Source: Prevotella sp.
GTDB taxonomy: Bacteria; Bacteroidota; Bacteroidia; Bacteroidales; Bacteroidaceae
Length of the DNA stretch: 64,000 nucleotides
NCBI GenBank assembly: GCA_017557185.1
Contig: JAFZAP010000096.1
Span: 1-64,000 of the forward strand
Reading direction: 5' to 3'
Positions 35,315 through 44,582 of the stretch are shown here, one piece after another. Both the position numbers and the translations under genes were made by a program. The notes beneath the pieces are model-generated. The model saw only the letters and a list, made by a program, of their open reading frames with translations. It did no database searches and had not been told where the DNA came from. Within the stretch, counting starts at the first letter, position 1, and each line of letters opens with the position of its first letter.

Positions 35315-36585
35315 TTAACAAGACGCTAAATAACATCTTCAAGGGCGATAAGGTCATCTGGATGGTCTTCTTCTTCCTATGCATCATCAGCATCATCGAA
35401 GTCTATTCGGCTTCGTCGCAGCTGACGTACAAAGACGGCAGCTTCATCGCACCCGTGCTGAAGCATATCGGCATTCTACTCATGGGAATCTTCTGCATGG
35501 TGGTGACGCTGAACATCAAGTGCAAGTATTTCAAGATCGTCACACCGTTCCTGCTGATTATATCCGTGCTAATGCTGATCTGGGTGCTTTTTGCAGGCCA
35601 GAGCACGAACGGCGCCGCCCGATGGGTGGGCATTCTGGGCATGAAGTTCCAGCCGTCGGAGATTGCCAAAGGTGCTTTGGTGCTCGCTACCGCTCAGATT
35701 CTCAGCGCCATGCAGACGGAAAAGGGTGCCGACAAACATGCCTTCAAATATATTCTCGTGGTGTGTGCATTCATCATCCCGCTGATTCTCGTCGAGAATT
35801 TCTCGACTGCCTTCTTGCTTTGCGTCGTCATCTTCCTGATGATGGTGCTAGGGCGCGTTCCCATGAAACAACTGGGGCAGCTGTTAGGCGTGGTCGTCAT
35901 TCTGGGCGTACTGTTCTTTGCTATGATTATGCTCATGGGCAAGGTGCAGAAACCTGTCAGCGCCGACCAGTCGTTGTCGGAACAAACTACAGAGATAGTA
36001 CAGGAGAAGGAGAACGTCGTCGAGAAGGTCTTCCACCGCTTCGGCACTTGGAAGGCGCGCATCATGAAATTCTCGGATCGCAACTATATAGCACCCGCCG
36101 ATGTCGACCTCGACAAAGACGCACAGACGGCTCATGCCAACATCGCTATTGCCTCATCGAATGTCGTTGGCAAGGGACCGGGCAACTCCGTTGAACGCGA
36201 CTTCCTGTCGCAGGCATTCTCTGACTTCATCTATGCCATCATCATCGAGGAGATGGGCATTGTGGGCGCTGTCGCTGTGGCATTCCTCTACATCGTGTTG
36301 CTGATCCGTACGGGGCGCATCGTCAACCGATGCGAGAACAACTTCCCTGCCTTTCTGGCTATGGGACTTGCCCTGTTGCTGGTCATTCAGGCCATCTTCA
36401 ACATGTGTGTAGCTGTTGGTCTCGCTCCCGTTACCGGCCAGCCGTTGCCACTTATCAGCAAGGGTGGTACATCGACGATGATCAACTGTATCTACGTGGG
36501 TGTAATCCTCAGTATCAGCCGCTCAGCAAAGAAGAAACCGATGCCTACAGAAAGTGCCTCTATGGGTGCTGTTGCGCTGGCATGA
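35311..36585 (+). CDS. ftsW: Septal peptidoglycan polymerase FtsW
   Basis: A SEDS-family glycosyltransferase that polymerises lipid II at the septum with FtsI. The 424-aa membrane protein has about ten helices, the GAARWVGILGMKFQPSE motif with the SEDS signature, and the late GLAPVTGQPLPLISKGGTS block. A hydrophilic loop of about 80 residues (around 215-290) is larger than in proteobacteria. It overlaps murD by 4 bp (ATGA). Confidence 0.96.
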   Translation: MINKTLNNIFKGDKVIWMVFFFLCIISIIEVYSASSQLTYKDGSFIAPVLKHIGILLMGIFCMVVTLNIKCKYFKIVTPFLLIISVLMLIWVLFAGQSTNGAARWVGILGMKFQPSEIAKGALVLATAQILSAMQTEKGADKHAFKYILVVCAFIIPLILVENFSTAFLLCVVIFLMMVLGRVPMKQLGQLLGVVVILGVLFFAMIMLMGKVQKPVSADQSLSEQTTEIVQEKENVVEKVFHRFGTWKARIMKFSDRNYIAPADVDLDKDAQTAHANIAIASSNVVGKGPGNSVERDFLSQAFSDFIYAIIIEEMGIVGAVAVAFLYIVLLIRTGRIVNRCENNFPAFLAMGLALLLVIQAIFNMCVAVGLAPVTGQPLPLISKGGTSTMINCIYVGVILSISRSAKKKPMPTESASMGAVALA

Positions 36586-36649
36586 TAGATATTCTCATTT
36601 TGTTGGAAAAATAATTGAAGAAAAATGAGAGATTGAGAAAAAAAAAGAG

Positions 36650-36657
36650 TACTTTTG
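36650..36657 (+). promoter_or_regulatory. Possible internal dcw promoter before murG
   Basis: TACTTTTG lies 24 bp before the murG ATG in the 96-bp gap, the widest gap between ftsI and ftsQ. A TTG at 36633-36635 is only 14 bp upstream, so the -33 match is weak. Confidence 0.45.
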
Positions 36658-36681
36658 CAGTTTAAAGATATAGATAAGACA

Positions 36682-37791
36682 ATGAACAATGAATTGAGGG
36701 TCATCATCAGCGGTGGCGGCACGGGCGGACACATCTTTCCAGCTGTATCGATAGCCAATGCCATCAAGGCAAAATATCCCGATGCAGCCATCCTTTTCGT
36801 AGGTGCTGAGGGACGTATGGAGATGCAACGTGTTCCCGCTGCCGGATATGAGATCAAGGGCTTGCCCATTTGCGGTTTCAACCGCGCCAATTTATTGAAA
36901 AACATCACGCTGCCCTACAAGATGTGGAAGAGCGACCGGATGGTAAAACGCATCATCCGCGAGTTCAAGCCACAGGTAGCGGTGGGTGTAGGCGGCTATG
37001 CCAGCTATCCAACTCTGAAGGCAGCTGCCGACATGGGTATTCCCTGTCTCATTCAGGAGCAGAACTCCTTCGCCGGTAAGACGAATAAGATGCTGGGCAA
37101 GAAAGCCAGCAAGATATGTGTGGCCTACGACCACATGGAACGCTTCTTCCCTGCCGACCGCATCTTGAAGACGGGCAATCCCGTGCGTCAGGCTTTGCTC
37201 GAGACAACCATCAGCCGCGACGATGCCGTGCGCTCGCTGGGATTGGATCCCGCCAAGAAGACTATTCTGCTGGTAGGCGGAAGCCTAGGTGCCCGCACCA
37301 TCAACGAAAGCGTACTGCAGCACCTCGACCTGGTGGCCTCATCCGAAATGCAGTTTGTCTGGCAGACAGGTAAGTACTACAGTGCCCAGATACAGGAAGA
37401 GCTGAAGCAGAAAGGCAAACCCGACAATCTGAAGGTGACCGACTTCATCAGCGATATGGGTGCTGCCTATAAGGCCGCCGACCTCGTGGTGAGCCGCGCT
37501 GGTGCCAGTAGCATCTCGGAGTTCTGCCTGATTGGTATGCCAGTGATTCTGGTACCCAGCCCGAATGTGGCTGAAGATCACCAGACAAAGAATGCGATGG
37601 CTCTCGTAGAGAAGGACGCCGCCCTGTATGTGAAAGACGCTGAGGCTCCCGACCAGCTGCTGCAGCTCGCTATCACCACTGCTGCCGACGACGCCCGCCT
37701 GGCATCACTTCACGAGAACATCCTGAAGTTGGCGTTGCCTGATTCCGCCAGCATCATAGCCGACGAGGTAGTGAAGCTTGCACTGAAGTAG
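36682..37791 (+). CDS. murG: Lipid II-forming GlcNAc transferase
   Basis: Transfers GlcNAc from UDP-GlcNAc to lipid I at the inner membrane face. The 369-aa protein has the glycine loop SGGGTGGHIFP near its start, the second loop VGGSLGARTINE and the UDP-GlcNAc motif SRAGASSISEF. I chose ATG 36682: the in-frame TTG at 36655 is part of a promoter-like element. It lies between ftsW and murC. Confidence 0.96.
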   Translation: MNNELRVIISGGGTGGHIFPAVSIANAIKAKYPDAAILFVGAEGRMEMQRVPAAGYEIKGLPICGFNRANLLKNITLPYKMWKSDRMVKRIIREFKPQVAVGVGGYASYPTLKAAADMGIPCLIQEQNSFAGKTNKMLGKKASKICVAYDHMERFFPADRILKTGNPVRQALLETTISRDDAVRSLGLDPAKKTILLVGGSLGARTINESVLQHLDLVASSEMQFVWQTGKYYSAQIQEELKQKGKPDNLKVTDFISDMGAAYKAADLVVSRAGASSISEFCLIGMPVILVPSPNVAEDHQTKNAMALVEKDAALYVKDAEAPDQLLQLAITTAADDARLASLHENILKLALPDSASIIADEVVKLALK

Positions 37792-37841
37792 TCGGGCTGT
37801 CGGCAGAAAGGATTGTAGAATACAAGAGAGGAAAACAGAAC

Positions 37842-39218
37842 ATGGAGATCAGTCATATCAAAGCAGTCTATTTCATTGGTGCCGGAGGCATCGGAATGAG
37901 TGCCATCGCCCGCTACTTCATTCATTGTGGAATGGTAGTCGCAGGCTACGACAAGACACCCTCCGAGCTGACGCGCCAATTGGAGAAAGAAGGCATGCTG
38001 ATTCACTACGAGGAAAGCGTTGAAAGCATTCCCCAAGCCTGCAGGAAACCGGAGTCTTGCCTCGTTGTCTATACGCCCGCCGTACCCGCCAACCATCAAG
38101 AGCTGGTATGGTTTCGCGAACAGGGCTTCGAGGTGATGAAGCGTGCTCAGGTGCTGGGCATTCTCACGCAGAAGCATAAAGGACTCTGCGTGGCTGGTAC
38201 GCATGGAAAAACGACGACATCGAGCATGTGTGCCCATATCCTGCATCAGAGTCACGTGGAATGCAACGCCTTCCTGGGCGGAATCACGAAGAACTACGGC
38301 ACGAACTATCTGTTGTCGACGCAGAGTGACTATGTGGTAATTGAAGCCGACGAGTTCGACCGCTCTTTCCACTGGTTGCGTCCGTGGATGACCGTCATCA
38401 CATCTACCGACCCCGACCACCTGGATATCTATGGTACCGCTGAAGCCTATCTGGAGAGCTTCCGCCATTATACCACGCTCATCCAACCTGGCGGAGCACT
38501 GATCATCCACCGCGGACTGGCCATGAAGCCCGATGTGCAGAAGGGCGTACGCACCTACGACTACAGCCTCAACGAGGGTGACTTCCATGCTGAGAATATC
38601 CGCATCGGTAATGGCGAAATACAGTTCGACTTCATCTCGCCGATCGAGAATGTGAAGGACGTGCAGTTGGGACATCCCATTCCTATCAACATCGAGAACG
38701 GCGTGGCGGCGATGGCAATGGCGCAGCTTGCAGGTTGCAAAGCCGACGAATTGAAATACGGCATGCGCACCTTCCACGGTGTGGATCGCCGCTTCGACTT
38801 CCACCTGAAGGACGACCGCCACGTGTTAATCTCCGACTATGCCCACCATCCGAAGGAAATCCTCGAGAGTGCCCGCAGCATCCGCCAACTGTATCAGAAT
38901 CGTAAGATTACGGCTATCTTCCAGCCACACCTCTACACCCGCACTCGCGATTTCTATCGTGAGTTTGCCGAAGCTCTCAGTCTGCTCGACGAGGTAGTGC
39001 TCTGCGATATCTATCCTGCCCGCGAAGAACCTATTCCCGGAGTCACGTCGAAGCTCATCTACGATAGTTTGAAGCCCGGTGTTGAGCGGAGCATGGTTAC
39101 ACTCGACGAGGTGTTACCATTGGTGAAGAGTCGCGATTTCGACGTGTTAGTCGTTTTGGGAGCTGGCGACCTTGACAATCTCGTTCCGCAGATAGCCAAG
39201 CTGCTTGAAGCCAAATAG
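37842..39218 (+). CDS. murC: UDP-MurNAc L-alanine ligase
   Basis: Adds the first amino acid to UDP-MurNAc with ATP. The 458-aa protein has the N-terminal loop FIGAGGIGMSAIAR, the P-loop AGTHGKTTTSSM, the EADEFDRSF block and DYAHHPKEI. These order and spacing fit MurC. It stands 50 bp after murG and 60 bp before the chosen ftsQ start. Confidence 0.96.
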   Translation: MEISHIKAVYFIGAGGIGMSAIARYFIHCGMVVAGYDKTPSELTRQLEKEGMLIHYEESVESIPQACRKPESCLVVYTPAVPANHQELVWFREQGFEVMKRAQVLGILTQKHKGLCVAGTHGKTTTSSMCAHILHQSHVECNAFLGGITKNYGTNYLLSTQSDYVVIEADEFDRSFHWLRPWMTVITSTDPDHLDIYGTAEAYLESFRHYTTLIQPGGALIIHRGLAMKPDVQKGVRTYDYSLNEGDFHAENIRIGNGEIQFDFISPIENVKDVQLGHPIPINIENGVAAMAMAQLAGCKADELKYGMRTFHGVDRRFDFHLKDDRHVLISDYAHHPKEILESARSIRQLYQNRKITAIFQPHLYTRTRDFYREFAEALSLLDEVVLCDIYPAREEPIPGVTSKLIYDSLKPGVERSMVTLDEVLPLVKSRDFDVLVVLGAGDLDNLVPQIAKLLEAK

Positions 39219-39278
39219 CCTACCCCATCAGCAAAAATGGCAGGTGCCCCTGTCCCGTTGCATGCAAAAAGAAACAGA

Positions 39279-40256
39279 ATGAAGATTCATATCAATTGGA
39301 AGAAGACCTTAACGATTGTACTCGATGTAGTGCTGGCCGCCTACTTGGTACTTGCTTTCACCGCCTTCAACAAGCCGGATGAAACCGCTAAGGTATGCAC
39401 CAAGGTGAGCATCAACATTGCTGACGAGGCTACCAATGGATTTATCAATTCGCATGAGATCAAGAAGCGCCTTGAGAACACCAAGCTCTATCCTCTCGGC
39501 AAGCCCATGCGCTACGTAGATGCACGAAAGATCGAAGAAACGCTCAAGGCAAGTCCGTTTGTAAATACGGCTGAGTGTTTCAAGACTCAGGACGGTCATG
39601 TCAACGTCACCATCACTCAGCGTCTGCCGCTGGTGCGCATCAAGGCAAATAGTGGTGAAGACTACTATCTCGACGACAACGATTGCGTCATGCCCAACTC
39701 ACAATATACGAGCGATTTGATTATCGCCACCGGCAGCATTTCCAAGAAGTTCGCCATGAACTACATCTCACCTTTAAGCCGTACGCTGATGGACAATGAG
39801 TTGTGGAAGAACCAGATTGAGCAGATCAACGTGCTTCCTGATCGTACTATTGAACTGGTGCCGCGAGTAGGAAACCACGTAGTAGCTATCGGCCAATTGC
39901 CAGAAGCGAAGACCAAGCAGGAAATCAATCGGCAGGTTCGTGAGTTCGTCTTGCGTAAACTCGACCATCTGGAGAAATTCTATAAATACGGTCTCTCGCA
40001 GGCAGGGTGGAACAAATATTCATATATCAATCTGGAGTTCGACAACCAGATTATCTGTAAGCGTCGTGATGCCGCACAGGCAAAAACTCCTGTCTATGTA
40101 GCACCGCCCGTCGAGCAGACTGCTCCCAGTGCTGAAGGATCATCACAGTCAACTACCACACAGCCCGCTTCGCCTGCCCCTCAGGCATCTGCCGCTCCAC
40201 AGGCAAAGCCGGCAACCAACTCGGAAGCCAGCAAGCAACAGAAGTCAAGAGAATAA
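39279..40256 (+). CDS. ftsQ: Cell division protein FtsQ
   Basis: A bitopic septal protein that binds FtsL/FtsB. From ATG 39279 it is 325 aa: a short cytoplasmic end, one helix (IVLDVVLAAYLVLAFTAF), a POTRA-like part (FINSHEIKKRLENTKLYPLG, AECFKTQDGHVNVTITQRLPLVRI) and the FtsQ beta domain. The last 55 residues are rich in Pro, Ala, Gln and Ser, a disordered tail not usual in E. coli. An ATG at 39237 is in frame, but the AAAAAGAAACAG sequence favours 39279. Position between murC and ftsA supports the call. Confidence 0.88.
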   Translation: MKIHINWKKTLTIVLDVVLAAYLVLAFTAFNKPDETAKVCTKVSINIADEATNGFINSHEIKKRLENTKLYPLGKPMRYVDARKIEETLKASPFVNTAECFKTQDGHVNVTITQRLPLVRIKANSGEDYYLDDNDCVMPNSQYTSDLIIATGSISKKFAMNYISPLSRTLMDNELWKNQIEQINVLPDRTIELVPRVGNHVVAIGQLPEAKTKQEINRQVREFVLRKLDHLEKFYKYGLSQAGWNKYSYINLEFDNQIICKRRDAAQAKTPVYVAPPVEQTAPSAEGSSQSTTTQPASPAPQASAAPQAKPATNSEASKQQKSRE

Positions 40257-40279
40257 AACAATAAAAATCATATATAGTT

Positions 40280-41737
40280 ATGCCAAAGGAGTTTATCGTA
40301 GCGATTGAACTCGGTTCTTCAAAGATAACCGGTATCGCAGGAAAAAAGAATCTCGACGGCAGCATTTCCATCCTCGCTGTCGTTCAGGAAGACTCCACGT
40401 CTTGCATTCGCAAGGGTGTGGTCTACAACATTGACAAAACCGTAATGTGTCTGACCAACATCGTTAAGAAGTTGGAGGCAACGCTGAAATCCAAGATCTC
40501 GCAAGTCTACGTAGGCGTGGGAGGTCAGAGCATTCGTAGCATGAAGAACGTCATCGTGAAGGAGATGGAGACGGAAACCGTCGTCACTCATGAGATGGTG
40601 AACGAACTCATGGACAACAATCGCAACATGGCGTATCCCGAACAGGAGATTCTCGATGCTGCCACACAAGAATACAAGGTCGACCAACAGTATCAGCTCG
40701 ACCCCGTGGGAATTCAGTGTTCGCGTCTTGAAGGCAATTTCCTGAACATCCTCTGGCGGAAGTCGTTCTACCGCAACCTTAACAAGTGCTTCGATCAGGC
40801 TGGCATCGCTATTGCCGAGATGTATCTGGCTCCTCTCGCTATGGCCGATAGCGTGCTGACTGAGACGGAGAAGCGTGCCGGTTGTGTCCTTGTCGACCTC
40901 GGTGCCGACACGACCACCGTAAGCGTCTACTTCAAGAACATTCTCCGTCATCTGGCCGTCATCCCTCTGGGAAGCAACAACATTACAAAGGATATTGCCA
41001 CCCTGCAGATGGAAGAGACCGATGCCGAGCGAATGAAACTGAAGTACGGAAGCGCTTTCACCGACAACAGCGATATCGACAACTCCTTGTCGCTCTCCAT
41101 CGACCAGGATCGCTCCATCATGAGCCGCGACTTCATCAATATCGTTGAGGGCAGAATGCAGGAAATCATCGAGAACGTATGGTTCCAGGTGCCCAACGAA
41201 TACATCGACAAGCTGCTCGGCGGCATCATCATCACGGGTGGCGGCTGCAATATGCGCAACATCGAAAGTGCCTTCCGCAACCACACGCACATCGACAAAA
41301 TCCGCGTGGCACGCTTCATTACGACAACCGTGCATGCCAGCCAGATGGAGGTCACTGCCCAAAATGGCATGATGAACACCGTTCTCGGTTTGCTCGAAAA
41401 GGGTGACATGAACTGCGCAGGCGAAGAGATCACTGGCGACTTGTTTGGAGGTTCACCTGCCGACCAGAATGTAGCAGGCGGTGATCCTTTGCACAAGGGT
41501 GCTCCGCGTCCCATCACCGAGATCTCCGGGAAGGGCATTGTGCAGACCGAAGAAGAGAAGAAGAAAGCAGAGGAAGAAGCACGCCGCAAGCGCGAAGCCG
41601 AAGAAGAAGAGCAGCGCCGTCAGGAGGCAGCGGAAGCCGAGCGTCTGCGCCGCGAGAAGCGCGAGAACAGTTTCTGGAACAAGGCAAAGCGTGCCCTTCA
41701 GAAGTTTGGAAAGAGTATGATAGAGGAAGAGGAATAG
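40280..41737 (+). CDS. ftsA: Cell division protein FtsA
   Basis: An actin-like ATPase that tethers FtsZ to the membrane. The 485-aa protein shows the phosphate loop IELGSSKITG, the VDLGADTTTVSV block and the GGIIITGGGCNMRNI adenosine motif. A long charged linker follows (residues about 415-462, rows of Glu, Arg, Lys), then a C-terminal amphipathic helix (FWNKAKRALQKFGKSM) that should bind the membrane. The linker is much longer than in E. coli. Confidence 0.96.
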   Translation: MPKEFIVAIELGSSKITGIAGKKNLDGSISILAVVQEDSTSCIRKGVVYNIDKTVMCLTNIVKKLEATLKSKISQVYVGVGGQSIRSMKNVIVKEMETETVVTHEMVNELMDNNRNMAYPEQEILDAATQEYKVDQQYQLDPVGIQCSRLEGNFLNILWRKSFYRNLNKCFDQAGIAIAEMYLAPLAMADSVLTETEKRAGCVLVDLGADTTTVSVYFKNILRHLAVIPLGSNNITKDIATLQMEETDAERMKLKYGSAFTDNSDIDNSLSLSIDQDRSIMSRDFINIVEGRMQEIIENVWFQVPNEYIDKLLGGIIITGGGCNMRNIESAFRNHTHIDKIRVARFITTTVHASQMEVTAQNGMMNTVLGLLEKGDMNCAGEEITGDLFGGSPADQNVAGGDPLHKGAPRPITEISGKGIVQTEEEKKKAEEEARRKREAEEEEQRRQEAAEAERLRREKRENSFWNKAKRALQKFGKSMIEEEE

Positions 41738-41756
41738 TCATCAACAGAACATATCT

Positions 41757-41813
41757 TCACAAATCATAAATCCGCAAATCGTATAATCATCAATTCGTAA
41801 ATCCGCAAATCAT
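41757..41813. repeat. Short-word tandem leader before ftsZ
   Basis: The leader repeats words like CAAATCATAAATCCG and CAATTCGTAAATCCGCAAATC, near-tandem copies of about 20 bp. Confidence 0.45.
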
Positions 41814-41814
41814 C

Positions 41815-43149
41815 ATGTTAGACTTCACAGACAATAATCGACCCAGCATACTCGATTTCGGTGAGCCCGAAAAAGAAAACAGCATTATCAAAGTCATCGG
41901 CGTAGGTGGCGGTGGCGGCAATGCCGTCAATCACATGTATCGCGAAGGCATCCACGATGTCACCTTCGTGCTTTGCAACACCGACAACCAGGCACTCAAC
42001 GACTCGCCCGTTCCCGTCCATCTGCAGTTGGGCAAGGAAGGACTCGGTGCCGGCAACAAGCCTGAGAAAGCACGTATGGCAGCCCAGGAGAGCCTCGAGG
42101 ACATTCGCAACATGCTCAGCGACGGCACGCGCATGGCGTTCATCACCGCTGGCATGGGTGGTGGAACCGGAACTGGTGCCGCACCTGTCATCGCTGAGGT
42201 GTCGAAGGAACTCGGTATCCTCACAGTAGGTATCGTCACCATCCCCTTCCGTTTCGAAGGTCCCAAGAAGATTGACCAGGCCCTTGATGGTGTTGAGGAG
42301 ATGTCGAAACATGTCGATGCCCTCCTCGTCATCAACAATGAGCGCCTGCGCCAGATCTATCCTGACCTCACCGTCCTCGATGCCTTTGGCAAGGCCGACG
42401 ACACACTTTCCGTTGCCGCCAAGTCGATTGCCGAAATCATCACCGTTCACGGACTCATCAACCTTGACTTCAACGATGTGAGAACCGTGCTGAAGGATGG
42501 CGGCGTGGCCATAATGTCTACTGGTTACGGCGAAGGCGAAGGCCGTGTGAAGAAGGCTATCGACGACGCCCTCAACTCACCCTTGCTCAACGACAACGAC
42601 GTATTCAATTCGAAGAAGATCCTGCTCTCCATCTCCTTTGCCAGCGAGCGCAAGGAGAATCCCGGACTCACTATGGACGAGATGAACGATGTCAACGATT
42701 TCATGTTGAAGTTCGGTGAAGACTTCGAACTGAAGTGGGGACTGGCCCTTGATCCCGATCTGGGCGACAAGGTGAAGGTCACCGTGCTCGCCACTGGCTT
42801 CGGTATCGAGGATGTCGATGGTATGGGCGGTCACCTGAAGAAGCATACTGAGGAGGAAGCCAACCGCATCGCTATGGAAGAGGAGAAGCGTGCCGAGCGC
42901 GAGGAGCGTCGCGGTCGCTACTACGGCAAGGACGGCAACAACACACAGTACAAGCGCCGTCCCCATATCTTCCTGTTCCGCCCCGAGGATCTCGACAACG
43001 AAGACATCATTTTGGCCGTTGAGAACACGCCTACCTATAAGCGTACACGCCAGATGCTCGAGGAAATCCGCAATCAGGCAGCTGGCAACCAGCCTGCCGA
43101 CAAGCGCGAGGATGCAGAGCCCGTACAGGGACTCATCAGCTTTGCATAG
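41815..43149 (+). CDS. ftsZ: Cell division GTPase FtsZ
   Basis: A tubulin-like GTPase that forms the Z ring. The 444-aa protein has IGVGGGGGNAVNHM at the start, the GTP signature GMGGGTGTGAAPVIA and the T7 catalytic loop NLDFNDV. The C-terminal third is a charged variable linker (EEEKRAEREERRGRYYG) and a conserved tail is less clear; the segment PHIFLFRPEDLDNEDII and the final QGLISFA may serve. Last gene of the dcw cluster, closed by a terminator. Confidence 0.98.
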   Translation: MLDFTDNNRPSILDFGEPEKENSIIKVIGVGGGGGNAVNHMYREGIHDVTFVLCNTDNQALNDSPVPVHLQLGKEGLGAGNKPEKARMAAQESLEDIRNMLSDGTRMAFITAGMGGGTGTGAAPVIAEVSKELGILTVGIVTIPFRFEGPKKIDQALDGVEEMSKHVDALLVINNERLRQIYPDLTVLDAFGKADDTLSVAAKSIAEIITVHGLINLDFNDVRTVLKDGGVAIMSTGYGEGEGRVKKAIDDALNSPLLNDNDVFNSKKILLSISFASERKENPGLTMDEMNDVNDFMLKFGEDFELKWGLALDPDLGDKVKVTVLATGFGIEDVDGMGGHLKKHTEEEANRIAMEEEKRAEREERRGRYYGKDGNNTQYKRRPHIFLFRPEDLDNEDIILAVENTPTYKRTRQMLEEIRNQAAGNQPADKREDAEPVQGLISFA

Positions 43150-43171
43150 TCATAAAAGCAGTTCATCAAAT

Positions 43172-43205
43172 AAAGAAGGACGGAGAGCAATCTTCGTCCT
43201 TCTTT
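43172..43205 (+). terminator. Terminator of the dcw cluster
   Basis: A perfect 11-bp stem, AAAGAAGGACG (43172-43182) with CGTCCTTCTTT (43195-43205), followed by GTTATT. It is symmetric, so it can serve both convergent genes. Confidence 0.8.
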
Positions 43206-43237
43206 GTTATTGGATATTCTTCCCTTTCGTTGTGATT

Positions 43238-44305
43238 CTACAGCAACAGCTGGCAATAGGTGGCTATGGCGTCATCGATCTCACTGACGCAAATAAACTC
43301 ATCGGCGGTGTGACTTCTCGAGGAGTCGCCAGGCCCCATTTTCAAAGAGGGGAACGGCATCAATGCCTGGTCGGAGAGTGTTGGTGAGCCAAACGGCTTC
43401 TTTCCCATATTGACAAGGCTTTCCACAAGCGGATGATTCATCGCTATCGACGATGACGACAGACGTGTGGAACGTGCTTTCACGTCACAATGCAGGTTCT
43501 CCTGAAGGAACCGTAACACCTCCTCGTTCGTGTAGAGTTCATTCGTGCGAACATCGACCACCGCCTTACACAGGTCGGGTACGACATTGTGCTGCGTACC
43601 GGCATTGATCATTGTCACTTGCATGAGCGTTGGTCCCAGCAACGGACTGACACGCTCAAAGCGATAGCTGCGCAACCACAACAGGTCGTCGAGCAACGCA
43701 TAGATGGCATTCTCTCCCTCGTTGCGGGCAGCATGACCCGACCGGCCGTGTGACGTGAGCTCTATCACCATCAATCCTTTCTCAGCTACGGCAGGTTGCA
43801 TTCCTGTAGGCTCGCCCACGATGGCCACGTCGATCTTCGGCAGCAACGGCAGCACGAGGCTAAAGCCATTCTGTCCCGACACCTCCTCTTCTGCAGATGC
43901 CAAATACACCAGGTTATGTTTCTGTGTTGACGAAGACCGTGCGGCTTGTTCGTTATATGCACGCAAGACCTGCAGCAGGCTAACCAGTCCGCCGCCGCAG
44001 TCATTACTTCCCAAGCCATACAGGCGATCACCCTCGCGAGTGGCTGCAAAGGGATTACGCTTCCACGTATCGGTAGGACGCACGGTGTCGATGTGGGCAT
44101 TCAGCAAAATGGTTAATCGGTTGTCGTCGTAGCCAACACCGATACTCCAGATGTTGTTTCCTTTGCGCTGGTAAGCGAGTCCATACTCTTCCATTCGCTG
44201 CGCCAACAAGTCGGCTGCCTTGCCTTCGTCGCGGCTCACACTGGGTATGCCGATTAGCTCCTCCAGAAGCCTCACGGCATCGTTCGTATAGTCGTTTTGT
44301 GTCAT
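43238..44305 (-). CDS. M20 peptidase, N-acetyl/succinyl-ornithine deacylase type
   Basis: A 355-aa di-zinc amidohydrolase of the ArgE/DapE group. Seen: the metal motif LLNAHIDTVRP, LYGLGSNDCGGG, the catalytic/ligand SAEEEVSG, a VGEPTG block and a C-terminal TADEFICVSEI. In Bacteroides the closest role is removal of succinyl from N-succinylornithine in arginine synthesis; acetyl-ornithine or another acyl amino acid is possible. ATG 44305 is chosen; the in-frame TTG 12 bp upstream lies in the promoter, whose -7 element ends 9 bp before the ATG. No other arg gene is nearby. Confidence 0.82.
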   Translation of the reverse strand: MTQNDYTNDAVRLLEELIGIPSVSRDEGKAADLLAQRMEEYGLAYQRKGNNIWSIGVGYDDNRLTILLNAHIDTVRPTDTWKRNPFAATREGDRLYGLGSNDCGGGLVSLLQVLRAYNEQAARSSSTQKHNLVYLASAEEEVSGQNGFSLVLPLLPKIDVAIVGEPTGMQPAVAEKGLMVIELTSHGRSGHAARNEGENAIYALLDDLLWLRSYRFERVSPLLGPTLMQVTMINAGTQHNVVPDLCKAVVDVRTNELYTNEEVLRFLQENLHCDVKARSTRLSSSSIAMNHPLVESLVNMGKKPFGSPTLSDQALMPFPSLKMGPGDSSRSHTADEFICVSEIDDAIATYCQLLL

Positions 44306-44314
44306 ATCTGGGGA

Positions 44315-44322
44315 CAAAGTTA
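44315..44322 (-). promoter_or_regulatory. -7 element for the M20 peptidase gene
   Basis: The minus strand reads TAACTTTG, 9 bp before the ATG, in the first unit of a dispersed repeat. It implies a leader of only a few bases. Confidence 0.5.
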
Positions 44323-44535
44323 CGATTTAGTGAGCAGAATACAAAAGAAAAATGAATATTTCTTTTTATTCTCGAGCATAAGTAACTTCGGCAGAGCCAA
44401 AGTTAAGTAAGCGAAATGCAAAATAAAATTGTTTTTATTTTCATTTCCGAACGAAAGTAAGTTCGGCGAATGCCAAAATACGATTATGTGAGCGTAATGC
44501 AAAATAAAAATCTGAAATAATTTTGCATTTTGCAT
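44315..44535. repeat. Promoter-bearing dispersed repeat, three degenerate tandem units
   Basis: Units begin CAAAGTTACGA at 44315, CAAAGTTAAGTA at 44398 and CAAAATACGATTA at 44474 (spacing 83 and 76 bp). Each continues with GTGAGCGAAATGCAAAATAAA-like words and, in units 1-2, a TTCGG-type stem. Related copies lie at 48720, 48808 and 54200. Confidence 0.7.
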
Positions 44536-44552
44536 ATTTTGCCGTATCTTTG
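44521..44552 (+). promoter_or_regulatory. Promoter of the acyl-CoA ligase gene
   Basis: TTTTG at 44521-44525 and TATCTTTG at 44545-44552 have 19-bp spacing. A canonical AGGAGG (44572-44577) sits 5 bp before the ATG, unusual in this phylum. Confidence 0.65.
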
Positions 44553-44582
44553 CAGTTAAAATGATAGAAAGAGGAGGTTTTT

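Noticed and set aside
36655..36681. TTG start extending murG by nine residues
   Set aside because: The TTG is part of the TACTTTTG promoter-like element; the MurG glycine loop starts properly from ATG 36682.
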